Below are positions 24,401 to 38,600 of a stretch of 64,000 bases of DNA, in pieces. The notes beneath the pieces are model-generated. The model was not told the DNA's origin. It searched no databases and saw only the letters and a program-made list of their open reading frames with translations. The translations under genes and the position numbers were made by a program. This stretch comes from Achatina immaculata (lineage: Eukaryota; Mollusca; Gastropoda; Stylommatophora; Achatinidae), in NCBI GenBank assembly GCA_009760885.1, contig CM019719.1, forward strand, positions 27,585,084-27,649,083, in the 5' to 3' direction. Within the stretch, counting starts at the first letter, position 1, and each line of letters begins with the position of its first letter.

Positions 24401-26648
24401 ATGGCGAACTAATCACACGGAAAAAAAACCCTCTACATTACAATCCTTTAACCTTTCCCCCCCCCTCCCAATCTGTGTGTCCTTGTAGTTTGTTGTTGTA
24501 ATAAAAATCTTTACCTCCATCCTAACTACACTATACAAAAACTGAAACTATGTCCTAAAAATGACAAATAAACAACTTTCCTTACATTCTGCCAGACTAC
24601 AATTCTTAGTTGACATCTTCTTACATTCTACCAGACTACAATCCCTAGCTCATACCTCCTTACATTCTACCAGACTACAATTCTTAGCTGACATCTCCTT
24701 ACACTCTACCAGACTACAACTCCTAGCAGACATCTCCTTACATTCTACCAGACTACAACTCCTAGCTGACATCTCCTTACATTCTACCAGACTACAATTC
24801 CTAGCTGACATCTCCTTACATTCTACCAGACTACAATCCCTAGCTGACATCTCCTTACATTCTACCAGACTACAATTCCTAGCTGACATCTCCTTACATT
24901 CTGCCAGACTACAATTCCTAGCTGACATCTCCTTACATTCTACCAGACTACAATTCCTAGCTGACATCTTCTTACATTCTATCAGACTACAATCCCTAGC
25001 TAACATCTCCTTACATTCTACCAGACTACAATTCCTAGCTGACATCTCCTTACATTCTACCAGACTACAACTCCTAGCTGACATCTCCTTACATTCTGCC
25101 AGACTACAATTCCTAGCTGACATCTCCTTACATTCTACCAGACTACAATCCCTAACTGACATCTCCTTACATTCTACCAGACTACAATCCCTAACTGACA
25201 TCTCCTTACATTCTACCAGACTACAATTCCTAGCTGACATCTCCTTACATTCTAAAAAAAAAAGTAAAGATAGTCCCATAGCAATTATGCCGTAGGGGGT
25301 GAAGCATTAGGGGCCTCATTATGCTGGGTCATCAGCGTGTGAGGTAGGGTGACCAGTTCCTTTCCTCGCTGCCTTTACTTCCCAGATTTTCTCTGGTACC
25401 CATTTTACGAGGCTGGGTCGACCTCGGGGCCGTATTGGTCGGAAAAAAAATCCTGCTCAGCTGGGGATTCGAACCTTCGACCATTTGGTTGCTAGACGAG
25501 TGCTCTAACCACTACGCTAGCCGGCCCCTTACATTCTACCAGACTACAATTCCTACCTGACACAACTCTAGACCAACGAATCACAAGTCCGCTCTCTCGC
25601 GCGACTTTCTCACTTCTCCTCTCAGATCCCGAGAGAAACTCTCAGCTGAGGAGCAAACAACCAATCATCATGCTGACGTCCCGTAAGTCCGAGACTACAC
25701 GAACAAGCACATTCACTGTCCTAAGAATGACAGCGTTCCAAACTTTATTATGTCCCATATACTGGAACACTGGCTGCCTGTCTCTGTCTGTATGGCCGGC
25801 ATGTATATTTCTGGTTTTCTGTCTGTCTAGCCGGCCAGTTTATTTATATGTTTATGTGCTTGTCATTATGTGTGGCTGTGTGTATATTGCTTAGAGAAGT
25901 GAGCATGGGGATCTTTTTCACTTTGTATTGACTTGAGTGTATCGTATGACTAAGTTATTGTCACGCACGTTCGTGAGTGATCTTTTACACACTGACACCT
26001 GACTTTTCATTTTAGAGTGCCTAGTAACATTATCATGACTTTTGACTTTTCAACTTAGAGTGCCTAGTAATATTATCATGACTTCTGACTTTTCATCTTA
26101 GAGTGTCTAGTAATATTATCATGACTTCTGACTTTTCAACTTAGAGTGCCTAGTAATATTATCATGACTCCTGACTTTTCATCTTAGAGTGTCTAGTAAT
26201 ATTATCATGACTCCTGACTTTTCACCTTAGAGTGTCTAGTAATATTATCATGACTTCTGACTTTTCATCTTAGAGTGTCTAGTAATATTATCATGACTCC
26301 TGACTTTTCACCTTAGAGTGTCTAGTAATATTATCATGACTCCTGACTTTTCACCTTAGAGTGTCTAGTAATATTATCATGTTCTGAACTACTTAATGCG
26401 TTTAATGCTAATTTGATATTGTTAATTGCTATGCTCGGCCAACTTAATGGGTTTCAGTTTGTCTTTGGGATTCATAAAAACCAATGAAGTATAGCTTCAG
26501 TATTGCTTGTTCTAGTGAGATGTATGGGGGCACAGATGACTGCGCCAAAGTGATGGGGCAGGTATCAGGACCATCCATAGCTGGTGTAGTCTGTGGCTCC
26601 TTTCTCCTTTATCGAATGGAAGATGGAAAATTGTGCATCCCTCCTTCC

Positions 26649-26714
<66 letters not shown>

Positions 26715-26755
26715 GTCTGCCTGTCTGTCTGTCTGTCTATCTATCTATCTGTCTA

Positions 26756-26795
<40 letters not shown>

Positions 26796-29700
26796 CTACC
26801 TACCTGCCTGCCTGTCTGCCTGCCTACCTGTCTGCCTTCTTTGTCTCTTTCTAACTCACTCGTATCTTTCTCTTTCCTTTCTTTCTATCTCTCCTCTTTT
26901 CTTTGTATTTCTTTCTTTCGTTCTTTCTTTCATCTTTTTTCTCCCTTTCGTTCTCTCTCCCTTTCTCTGTCTCTTACTCTTTCTTGCTCTTTTTCCCCTC
27001 TCTTACTTTCACTATTTCTCTCCTTTTCTCTCTTTCTTTTTTTTTCTTTCACGTTCTTTTCATCTCTTTCTTCAGTCCTTCACTACAAATGACTGTCAAA
27101 CCCATGAGGCACATGGGTATTCTTGGAGAGACACTCGGTTATGAGCTAATACCCAGGAATTACGTGTAGCCTTCTCTGCTAGCTCCACCACCAAAATGTC
27201 GCGTTCTGCTTTATCCTGTTACTTAAGCGAAGCACAACAGCCCATTATGTTTTAGTATAAAAAAAAGATGTGGAACAAGCAGGCCTCATAATAAAGAACC
27301 TTCTAGAACATCGTTCAAGGGCTGAGGTGGCTTCAAACTGAAAGTTGGGGGAGGGGGAGTTGGGCTCGTAATGGATGAAAGTATAATGGTTAATCAACAG
27401 GGTAAGCTGAGGGGCTCATAATGGATGAAAGTATAATGGTTAATCAACAGGGTAAGCTGAGGGGCTCATAATGGATGAAAGTATAATGGTTAATCAACAG
27501 GGTAAGCTGAGGGGACTTGGGAATAATTCTGTACCTAGAAAGTTCCTCTCCGAAATAAGAGTTTGGTACGTCGTGGCTTCTGTGGCGGATATCTGCCCCA
27601 TGGACCTAGAATAGTCGTCTTCGCATCCTTCATGTGTTGTTTAACTGAAATGTTTTCTGGCTTAAACAGGGCCCAGACAAGCACGTGCAACGGTGGCGTC
27701 GGATTTGGTCCTGAACAGGGGAGCCTGGAGCATCCAGTCAGGCTGGGGTGGAACTTGTCGTCACAGTCGATGTCCGACATTCAGGCAGCCCGGGAGTCTG
27801 TGGAAAGGTACAGTTATATTTGTTACTTGTTGACTTGCCAGAAATGTAGCCAAGACCACACAACTTAAGACTATTGACTTTCCAGGAATGTAGCCAAGAC
27901 CACACAACTTAAGACTATTGACTTTCCAGGAATGTAGCCAAGACCACACAACTTAAGACTATTGACTTTCCAGGAATGTAGCCAAGACCACACAACTTAA
28001 GACTATTGACTTTCCAGGAATGTAGCCAAGACCACACAGTTTAAGACTATTAACTTTCCACAAATGTAGCCAAGACCACACAGCTTAAAAGTAATTTTTA
28101 AAAAGTGGTAGAAACAGCTTTATTCTTCAGTGGAGCACAAGCCTTTCGGATTACACTTTGTTCATACACAATTTTACGGGGCAAAGAAATAGACAGAGAA
28201 GGGAGAGTCAAAACTAACATGTTTTATAACAAATAAAAACGGAAAAAAGATCACGCTGCAGACTGCATATATGATTCGTTACTTACCTTGTGTCAGTAGC
28301 CATGTTTATCCGCTTCCTGCACCTGCATATAATAACAGGTTTTTTTTCGGTATCTTTTATTCTTTTGTCCAACTATTCTTCGTCAAATTCATTCGTTTCC
28401 TGTTAACCCTGTGCTGCCAAATATTCACTCATATCACATGTGCGGAGATCCCGATATCCCTCGTCTCCCATCTCCTGCCCCAGTGTCTCCTGGGACGATT
28501 TGACCACTAAACATGTAAAAAAAAAACTAATCAGATCAGGAACGGCCAACTAGAGGCCACGAGCATGCCAATATCCGCTTGTAATGGCCCGAGACAGGTG
28601 CCGAAATGTGCGTTTGTTCTTGGAACAAGCAGCAAAATTTAAAGCTGCTAAGAGTGTCATTTCATTATTCTGTGTAGCTCTTTATTCCGATGTCGAGTAA
28701 TCTTAATCTATAAAGGTATAAATGAAACACTGTCGAGTAATTTTAGTCCATGAATGTATAAATGAAACAAACACGTAACCAGAGCATGTTATAAACAGAT
28801 AAGATAATTACGATAAGATTCTTTTCAACAATTTTAGCTTGTCTCGTCTTCTAACTTTTTGAAATAGACTACCTAATGATTGATGTTGTGCCGTAGTATT
28901 CCTCCAGTTTCACGGATGAAGGCGGAGATGTACGGTTCATTTTCATGTGAACTGAAAACTGAAAAAGGGAAACTTAACACCATTTCGTCACCAAAACACA
29001 AAACATCTATGTTTTTTTATTAATTTTGTTTTTTTTTTTTTTTGTGCTAAACAGTGGTAACTTTTGATTAAATAAAACGAACTTTTTAACGAAAGAATCT
29101 TGGATTAACTCTTTCACACCTGTCTTAAAACATTTACAAGACAAACCAATTTACACCTTCGTTTAATGTCCCTAAAGTGTCCAATACAACTGCTCATTAC
29201 AACCACCCAGTATTAACAATTACCTACAGGCAAAATCTCTGTCAAGTTATTTAATAGCAGTAACATTTTTCAGTAACATTTTTCAGTAACATTTTTCAGT
29301 AACAATTTTGTGGGGAGCAAAGACAGGGTCCGATTTGGCAATCAGCAACCCGTAGCTGACCAAGACCCTCTCCCACACCTACATTGGTAGTACCCCCAGT
29401 ACAGATCTAGCCGAGAAAACGGGGCAGGGGTCACTATAGTTCCAGTGGCGGTGGAGTCTGATAAAGAAGCATTGCATACCCCCCCCCCCCCCCCCGTCCT
29501 GTTTAACTTCACCCAGGAGCTGAAAAACTATAGCCGCCAAAACCCGCTCCCACTTCGACACTCTGCTGTGCTTCACGGCATCGACTGCAAAGAACACCAG
29601 CTCGCAGTCCTAAGAAGAAAGAGGAGGAGGAGAAGAAGGGGGAGCAGGAAGAAAAGGAGCAGGAGGAGGAGAAGAAAAAGAAGAAACCAAAACTGAATAA

Positions 29701-32591
29701 GAACGAAATGGACAAAAGCCAAGTGTTACAAAAGAGCCATTGAAGCTGCAAGGAAAGCTGTAGAAAAAAGCTGTAGAGAAAACTGTTGAGAAAACTGATT
29801 AGAAAACTGTAGAGAAAACTGTAGAGAAAGCTGTAAAGAAAACTGTAGAGAAAGCTGTAGAGAAAACTGTAGAGAAAGCTGTAGAGAAAACTGTAGAGAA
29901 AGCTGTAGAGAAAGTTGTAAAGAAAACTGTAGAGAAAGCTGTAGAGAAAGCTGTAGAGAAAACTAGAGAAAACTGTAAAGAAAACTGTAGAGAAAGATGT
30001 AGAGAAAACTATAGGGAAAACTGTAGAGAAAGCTGTAGAGAAAGCTGTAGAGAAAACTAGAGAAAACTGTTAAGAAAACTATAGAGAAAGCTGTAGAGAA
30101 ACCGACCAGTAAACAACGTTCAATGATAGGTAGTGTGCGATACATCTCTTGGCGTAGGGGACATGATGCGTTCGGCCGCCATAATCTATTAGCTAAAAAT
30201 TAGTTCACAAGAAACATGAGTCTTGTGCTGGCCATGAAACCTGTGACATGATCGCAGAAGTTTGTTTGTATTTTTTATTTGTAGGCAGAAATCATGTCCT
30301 TCGGAGGTAGAAATCCTGACACTGTTAGGTAGAAATGATACCATGTAAAGGTATCTCCTTGTTTTAGGGGAAAAGAATCCTGATATTTTCGGAGAGGAGT
30401 CCTGTATTATAATGACTGAAATCATGATTTTTAGGACAAAAAAATCCTGTATTATAATGACTGGAATTCTGATACCGTTATTTAGGACAGACAATCTGTT
30501 ATGTTAATCATAATCCCGCATTTTGTTTTATAAACTGTATATCAATGACCACGTGTTCCGACATAGCAAGTGATAGTGAACAAGCGGGAATATTTGGCGC
30601 TGCTGAAGGCACCAGAAGAGAAATCCAACACCATTTACCCCAGGTTCACAAAATAAAAAAAATATTTAAAAATTGGACAGTTCGGGATAGAACCATCACT
30701 TTAGAAATAAAATAGATCTGATTGACCGCCACTGGCAGCGACTTGTTCCCAGGATTGTTCTCCTACTTGTCTGGCCCCTGGCTGAACAATTAGACATCGC
30801 TTTTTCTAAATGAAGCCAATTTACTGCTGAACGGTATGCACATAGAGAATTCGTCCTAGTTTGCAGATGTCTGCGTTGACCAGCTCCACGGAGTGCATAC
30901 AGCGCCGAAGATTCCAGAACAAAAGAAACTGGAATACTTCTGATATGTGGAATGATCTAGAGATTTGCTCTATCAGAGCTATCGTGTCTTCTGCCGTTCT
31001 CTGACGTTCTCGGCGTTGGAGATCAATAAATGTAATCTTGAACCTCGCCCAAGCAGTCTAATTGGATTTGACTTGAATAGCCCCCATAAGACAGAGAGTT
31101 ATCTGTCTTTATTGAGCTCTCTAGGAGTGGAGAACGAGGATGGAAAGGTGAAAGCTGCTCGGCCAGAGAAAAGAGCGGTCCCGCCGGGCTGGCCATATAG
31201 AGAAGAGACTATTTTGTTCCTAAATATTGACGTCTCATCCCATCGGCCAAATTGGCCCCGCTGGATGGGAGAGAACACAAGACGAGCAAACATTGCTGGT
31301 TTGTGTGCATACAGCCGCTGTGGCGAAGCAAGCGTTGAGGGCTGGGGCAGCGCGAGGGACGATAGCGGGGCTCCCAGACAGACGGGGGACAGGACCCCCG
31401 AGTTTGAACACCGGCTAAACAAAGAAAGCAATCTTGGAGCTGATGGACTCGCAGAGGGAGATGTCGTGGACGAAGCTCAGAACGCCGCTGACAGAAAACT
31501 GGGTATGCCAGGAGGTCGGAGAGAAATGTGGTATCATGCTGTGACAGCTCATTTCCTGCCACTCCAGTTTAGACATTCTCACAGATGTACTCACTTTTTT
31601 CAAGAAATGACCAACATGAGCTCAAGTACTTATATTCCTGGTCGTTCTAAGCAAATAGCACATTCTAAACATAAAAAAACGTATCTAGAATAGTAATTAT
31701 TATTGATATTATCATTATTATTATTATTACTATTAACATGTAATTGTAGTTAGTACACGTGGTGGTGGTGGTAGTAGCAGTAACGACTTGTAATAATAAT
31801 ACCAATAGTAATTAATAATCTTATATCTTATATCCTTCCCGTGCCATTAAACGTCACATAGGGCTCGCAAAATAGTTCGCTAATTGTTCCTGTCTTCGGC
31901 GAGATTCTCAACCTCATCAAGGGATTTTATGCCTGTTAATTTGGCCTCTCTTAACAATGTCCTCTTTAGAGTTTCACGTGGCTTGCCTCTTTCTTCGGCC
32001 TGTTGTGTTCCACTTGATAGCTTGTTTTGGGATTCTCAGATCGTTTCTTCTCATCACGTGACCAACATATGTCCATCTCCTTTTCCTGATCACCCATGAG
32101 ACTGGTTGTTGCTCAGTCAATCTGTCTTATCTCTGCATTGTTCTTGAATTCGTTCCACTTTATGCCGAGTATTTTCCTTATGCATTTGTTTTCAAAAGAG
32201 TCTAATTTCTTGTCTGTTTCTTTAATTGTTTTCCAGCTTTCGCATGAATAAATGAGGGTGGATATTACATTTGAATTAAATAGTCTTAACTTGGTTTTTG
32301 TGCTTATAACTTTTGAATGCCATATGTTCTTAATATTCTTGAAGATCGATGCTGCTTTTGCAATTCTAACTCTAACTTCCTTTCTGGTGTCACCATCCTG
32401 GTCTATGTAGCTGCCAAGCAATTAATAATAATAGTAGCAATATTAACAATACTAGTAATAGTAGTAGTAAGAACAACAGAAAGGATATTGAGCAATAGAG
32501 GGCTCACCTAGGCAAGAGCAGAAGAAAAAGCAAAGGACAGGCATTTGTGGAAAACCCTTGCGGAAGCCCCATGTGCCCTGGGCACTTAAGG

Positions 32592-32638
<47 letters not shown>

Positions 32639-35600
32639 GTGGTTATATTGGTGGGAGTATAAGCAATAACGATATACTCGGGTATGATAATTAAACAGTT
32701 GACTAATATCTTTGAGCTTCTCTGCTCTGTGTATAACAAGTTACAAGTTTAATATAAAGCTCTCATCCATAAAATACCAAAGTTACCTATAAGTTTGCCT
32801 TACATAAAACTCTCATCCATAAAATACCAAAATTACCTATAAGTTTGCCTTATATAAAAAGCTGTCATCTACAAGAGCTATTTAATATAAAGCTGTCATC
32901 TACAGAAGTCAGTATGATATAAAAAGCTATCATCTACAAGAGACAATTTGATATAAAGCTGCAATCTGTGAAAAGACCAAATGCGTCATATATAAAGCTA
33001 CCACCTGTAACTGCATGATATCGGACACAGTTTGGCGCTTCACAGGTTACAGACTTATATCAGATACGTTCATCCGCCGTTCGGTTTACTAATCAGGTGG
33101 TACCAGGTTCAGTCCCAGCTGTGGGATTTTGGATTTTTTTTTTCTGGTATAAAAAAGGCACCGGGGTTCGCCCAACCTCTAAAAAAAAAACCAGAGAAAT
33201 CTGGGAAGGTAAATGCGGCCGGGCGTGATACTAGCCATATCACACTTTCATGTGCCGATTATCGTGGAAATACGGGCCTAACACCGTATCCCCAGTATGA
33301 CTTAGTGGCATGGAAGTGGGAATTTTACCTTTTACCTTAATCAGCGACCTTTATAACGCTTACTGCCCAAAACAATGGAGAACAATTTCCATTCACCCAG
33401 TCTTTACGTGTTATTACAGTATGCGTTTTCCGTGACGAATCTTCATGTTTTGCAGCCTGTGCTACATCCAGTCAGACTGTCTGTTTCACTTCTTCAATAT
33501 GTTTATATGTAGCTTCCCGTTTTTCTCTTGAAAGTATTGACTCGGTTGCTGCTGCCCTCTCACAACATGCCCAAGAAAATGATGATTGCCTTTTTTTCTT
33601 ATGATTTTAACTAGGGTTGTGATTCTCTGCAATTTCTCTGGAAGCATATTAATTTACTTCCTGGCCTAGTAGGGTATGTGTCACTTGTTTATGCAGAAGC
33701 ACCTCTCAACGTGTTCGACTGGATTCTTTATTTTATGTGTCAAAAACAGTCACGTTTTTTTTTTAGTAGTCAGGAGTAAGCTACTGTTATTTCTAAAAAT
33801 AGACATCACGTCATTTCCCAGCAAAACATCGTGAAGGAGACGTTTTTACTGCTGAAAAATTTTCTGGGGCCATGGATGTTGTTTGGTATGTCTGGAAGTT
33901 AGTGTTCTGGGGCCATGGATGTTGTTTGGTAAGTCTGGAGTTAATGTACTGGCCAAGCAACCCTAATATAGGCTGGGTCACGAAAACCCAGCCCACTTCA
34001 TGTATTCCGTGAGGGAATTTTGTCGGATGGGAGTGTTTTCAGCACAGTGTATACGTCATCTGTGGTGGGTTATTGAACTCCCGTTTTTCGTGGCCAACTC
34101 TGGTATAACCTATTATCTTACGTTATTACATTGGCCTTCCATTGTTAGCTACTCACCACAATCATGAGACGGTTTGTGCAAGCTGAGTGAAACAGTTAAT
34201 CCATATACTTACTCAGCGAAGCACAAAACAACTTGCCTGCTTCAGCATGGCTCTGAAAATACGCAGAGAGAATATCCAATCTAACGTATAAAAGGTGTAT
34301 GAGTGGCGAAGTGGTTAGAGCACTAGCCTCTCATGGCGAAGGTCGGGGGTTCGTATCCGGCCGGAGGCGCCCCAGTCACCCAGCTGTAGAAATTGGTACC
34401 CGATTTCTGGAGTTGCGGAAGGTAAGACGGCCAGGCGTGATGCTGACTACATCACCGTCTAGTGTGCTGACAGGTCAAGGAAAATATGGGCACTAACACC
34501 ATATCTATTTCATGCCCCTAAGACACTGCAGGGTTACCTTTACCTTACTAACACAGAAACACAAGGTAAAAACTACTTCTTGTCGATTTTGTACGTGAAC
34601 TTAAGAAAATAATACTGTACAAGAGACACACAATATGCCCTCTGTTTATTGGCGGACACTTTATATGTGGACACTTTACTTCTCCCAACAGCCTTATTGA
34701 TGACTTTGATTTGGTAGTGTTCAAGTTCGAAGACTACGGTCGGGAATTCATCAAGAAACAGAACATGAGCCCTGACGCTTACATACAGCTGGCTCTACAG
34801 CTCACCTACTACAAGTGAGTACCTACGTCCTGTGTGTTCATGTAAATATAATCCCATGTATGTATTCAGCATCTGAGCTACCTCACAAAGGTGAAACACA
34901 AACAAAAAAAGAGAGCTCGACTCAGTTTGACACAGTCGTAAGAGATGAAAGTTTTACTGAAGTAAATGATGCTTGTACCCAGCACTGCTCTCTTTTCCTT
35001 GGAATATCCAAGACATTTAAGATCCGGATTAGACTATTGCCAGGTGCTTGAACTTCCTACATGGAAAAGATTTTTTAAAAAGCAAAAAGCACAGCGATGA
35101 TGAAACATTGATGATAATAATGAGTCACTCTGACTACTACTTCTTCTAACTCCCTGAAACTGGGAGCATATGTTTTTTACAGCCGACGATGCAGTGAAGA
35201 TGTTGAAACACAGCATCGTGTCGGACTGGGAGCGGGTTAATGCAGCTATTTTTTTCCTCTCTCCCTAAGTGCAGCCAAAAGGCAGATGGTGTCCAGTTCT
35301 GCTTTTGCAGACTCCACCAACATGGAGACTATGGCAATTCCTGCCTCGTTAGCCAAGCTAGGCCTATAACTGGGGATACCAACAGAGAAGTGGGATAGAG
35401 TCTTGATCAGCATGGGTCGCCAGCCCTGGGGTTAGCATGTCATCTGTGGGTCGTTGACAACCAAAACGAACAGCGCCTTGGCCCCCGGTTAGCCTGACAT
35501 GAGCTAGAAAAAGGAATCTAGCTCAGTGCTAGAAAAAGGAATCTAGCTCAGTAACCCATTTAGAAATAAGAACACAACTCTAGTAGTAGATAAGTGTATA

Positions 35601-38600
35601 TGCGGTGACTCATGTTGTAAGTAGTGACATTTAAACATACAATATCCAAACAAACGAATACATTACTTTGACTAGTCGCCACTTAGGAACTCCTCTACAT
35701 TAAAGAACAGGTCCAAGCAAAAGTCCAGCTCAAAGATCTCACACTTCATGTTTAATCAACTTTATCTGGACTCATATAGACAGATAAAGATCTTGCATAC
35801 CTCCATTCTCTAGTTTCCACACAGCTGTTACCTTCCCCAAAAGTCCTGCCCCGCTCAACAGAAACTCTTTTCATGATCAATTTGTAGTAAGGGCTGAACA
35901 GCCACAACACGCCTAGTAACCAATACACCGCTATGCTTTTTTCCCATGAAGACCTAAAGTTTCACGAGAACTGAACTACTCCGCTGTTAAAGTCAATGGA
36001 AAAGGATGGAGGTCTTGATTGCTTTAATAATATAATATCCGAAATGACAAAATATAATCATACATAAATCATGACCTGGCACTTCCTAGCAAGTCATATC
36101 CACCCCCTAGAGAGAAAAAAGGATTCTGTAGAAACATAATTACCTTGATCAGCGACAGGAAACGGCAAAGACTCGAGGCATTCTCGCTGATGAGGCTAAT
36201 TAATATCTGCCCATAAAATCACAGGGAAATTATTGTGCAACTCTTGTACCCTTCCCGTGTCCTTCATCCGGGTCTGATATCTCATGTGGTTACAAAAAAT
36301 ATACGCAACGTATGTTCGTGTGTTGTGTGTGTGTAGAAACTTCAGTCAGTTGAAAAGACTGGGTAATTTAATCGATTTCTTTAAATACCAGAATACATGG
36401 GGTGTTGACCTCCACCTATGAGAGTGCCGCTGTAAGGCGTTATAGGCAAGGTCGGGTAGATGTCATCAGAGCAAATTCTCCACCCGCTCTGACCTGGATC
36501 AGGGCAATGCTTGGTCAGACAGACAAAACGGTGAGTGTCCTTCCATGACATCGGTTTTTGTTTTTTGTTTTAATAGTCGTTCTTCTCGTACTTGTTGTCT
36601 CGTACAGATTATACTGTATAGTGTGGGTATTGCGTTATGTCAACATATTATAGTTGTCTCGTACAGATGATACTGTATAGTGTGGGTATTAGGTTAAGTC
36701 AATATATTATCTGTTCAGGAAATAGAATACAGCTTGATATAAATTGTTTATTTGCGTTCCTTCACCTTTGCGGTCAATGTCTCAGAGCAGTGTCTAAGGT
36801 CAATGTCTCAGAGCAATGTCTAAGGTCAATGTCTCAGAGCAATGTCTATTTTTACGCGCTTTTTTTTTCTATACTCTTGATCGTCTTTGGTGGAGTTTCT
36901 CACTCCCCTCTCCCCGCACCACCTGCCTACTCACTCCCCCCCCCCTCCCCCACCTCTTACCCTCAGAGTTCTTGTAGGCGAAGACAACTCTGCTAAAGGA
37001 CTTTGGAACCTAGAAATCAGAACAGGCCTTGACTAAATACAGCGTGCCTTGTCTTGTCTTGTCTTCTTCCTCGGGTACCCTGAGGAGTGGAAGGCGGTAA
37101 AAAGACTTCTATACGGTAAAAAGACTTCTATACGGTAAAAAGACTTCTATATGGTAAAAAGACTTCTATACGGTAAAAAGACTTCTATACGGTAAAAAGA
37201 CTTCTATACGGTAAAAAGACTTCTATACTGTCAAAAGACTTCTATACGATAAAAAGACTTCTATACGATAAAAAGACTTCTGTACGGTAAAAGACTTCTA
37301 TACGATAAAAAAACTTCTATACGTACTCTTAGTACACAGTTCGGCTACTTGCTTTATGCTCGGAGAATTGTGCTGATCATAAGAGATCGTTACTTTGTAT
37401 GAAAGTAACCAACAAAGGTAGTCTTCCTTGCCTCCGAGCAGAGTAATACTTTGACACTTCTTCTGTAATGCTAGATAACTTCTGTATCATACTTCCTATG
37501 CTGATCCACGTATGTGTTTCAAGAATGCCCCCTCGGTGTCAACTGCAAAGTAAGTTCAGTAACTGTAGGAATATTAGCAGAAAAGGAACGAACCAACCAA
37601 AGTCCACGAAAAGCTTTCATGGCCGGCTGAGTTCTTTCCTTTTGTCTTTTTTTTTCTTTTTGAGTTTGCTCTGAGCAACCTTGAGGTCTCACAGCGTCCA
37701 GCACAACTTAATGTTTTGTCTCTTCCGCCTCTTTTCGTTATTTCCACGCTTATGTTGTCTCCTCACCAACTCCTTTAATAACCTCATGTTCCCCTTCATT
37801 GCATACTTCCGTACCTGACGTAACAATATCGAATGGCTCAATAAACATGAACGGTTAGATTTATAAATCTCATTAACCCTTTATGTTCCTTGCCATTAGA
37901 AAATGCATAGCTCAAATAATGAAAACAAAATGTGAGATCTCCGTGACTTAGATTCTATCATGTTGGCTTAGAAGATTTTCTGCTAAACTTCATCTCTAAC
38001 CAGAAGGGGAATAGCCATTTGGTTAAGCAGGCCTAGAGGGCCCCAGGTTCATGGGGGGGGGGGGAATCTTTGCAAGTACAAGTTATTGTTTTGCGCGACA
38101 ATAATTTATAACCAAAATTGCTGCAGTAGATGTTATCCAGAAAGCAGTGACGTGATAATCGTGTGTGGCCTTTGTAATGTAAAATCACAAAGTGATGGTA
38201 GAAGACACACCTAGAGGGAATCAGGCGATATATATATATATATCAGAAACTAGATTATATCGGTCGGTAGGGTCACAGGTCCATGCTAAGTTTACCCTTA
38301 AGGGCCTGGTTAATGGTAGATTCGTCATTGTATAAAAAAAAGTCTGCACCGTATTCTTCATCGATTTGTGAAAGGGCAATTTTCTTTGGCAACTGTAACC
38401 AGATGTTTGAATGAACATTCACATTAAACAGCTTTCGCTTACCATCCATCCATCCATCCATCCATCCATCCATCCATCCATCCATCCATCCATCCATCCA
38501 TCCACCCGTCAGTTTTTCACATGTTTTCTTTTCTTTTCACTTAACCTGCTCCCCTCTATTTATCTCCCACATATAACAATCATCAGGTGCCGTGCCAGTG

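Noticed and set aside
24561..25295. 244-codon plus and 209-codon minus frames of 13-residue repeats
   Set aside because: They are produced by a 39-bp minisatellite whose length is a multiple of 3. The array is interrupted by a SINE and lies in an intron.
26484..26640. missing catalytic exon of the ChAT-like gene, from the peptide [12 protein letters not shown]
   Set aside because: The GVVC resemblance is not followed by Glu-His, no acceptor or donor in the right phase frames it, and the surrounding residues do not match the family.
27296..27340. Glu-His containing peptide ([12 protein letters not shown]) as the catalytic segment
   Set aside because: Spacing to the expected Ser/Ala and Gly-Pro residues is wrong, a stop follows directly, and no splice sites frame it.
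34296..34370. functional tRNA gene (also 7985, 25526, 45160, 58590)
   Set aside because: A and B boxes are present but acceptor stems and cloverleaf pairing are not, and each is followed by a shared SINE body.
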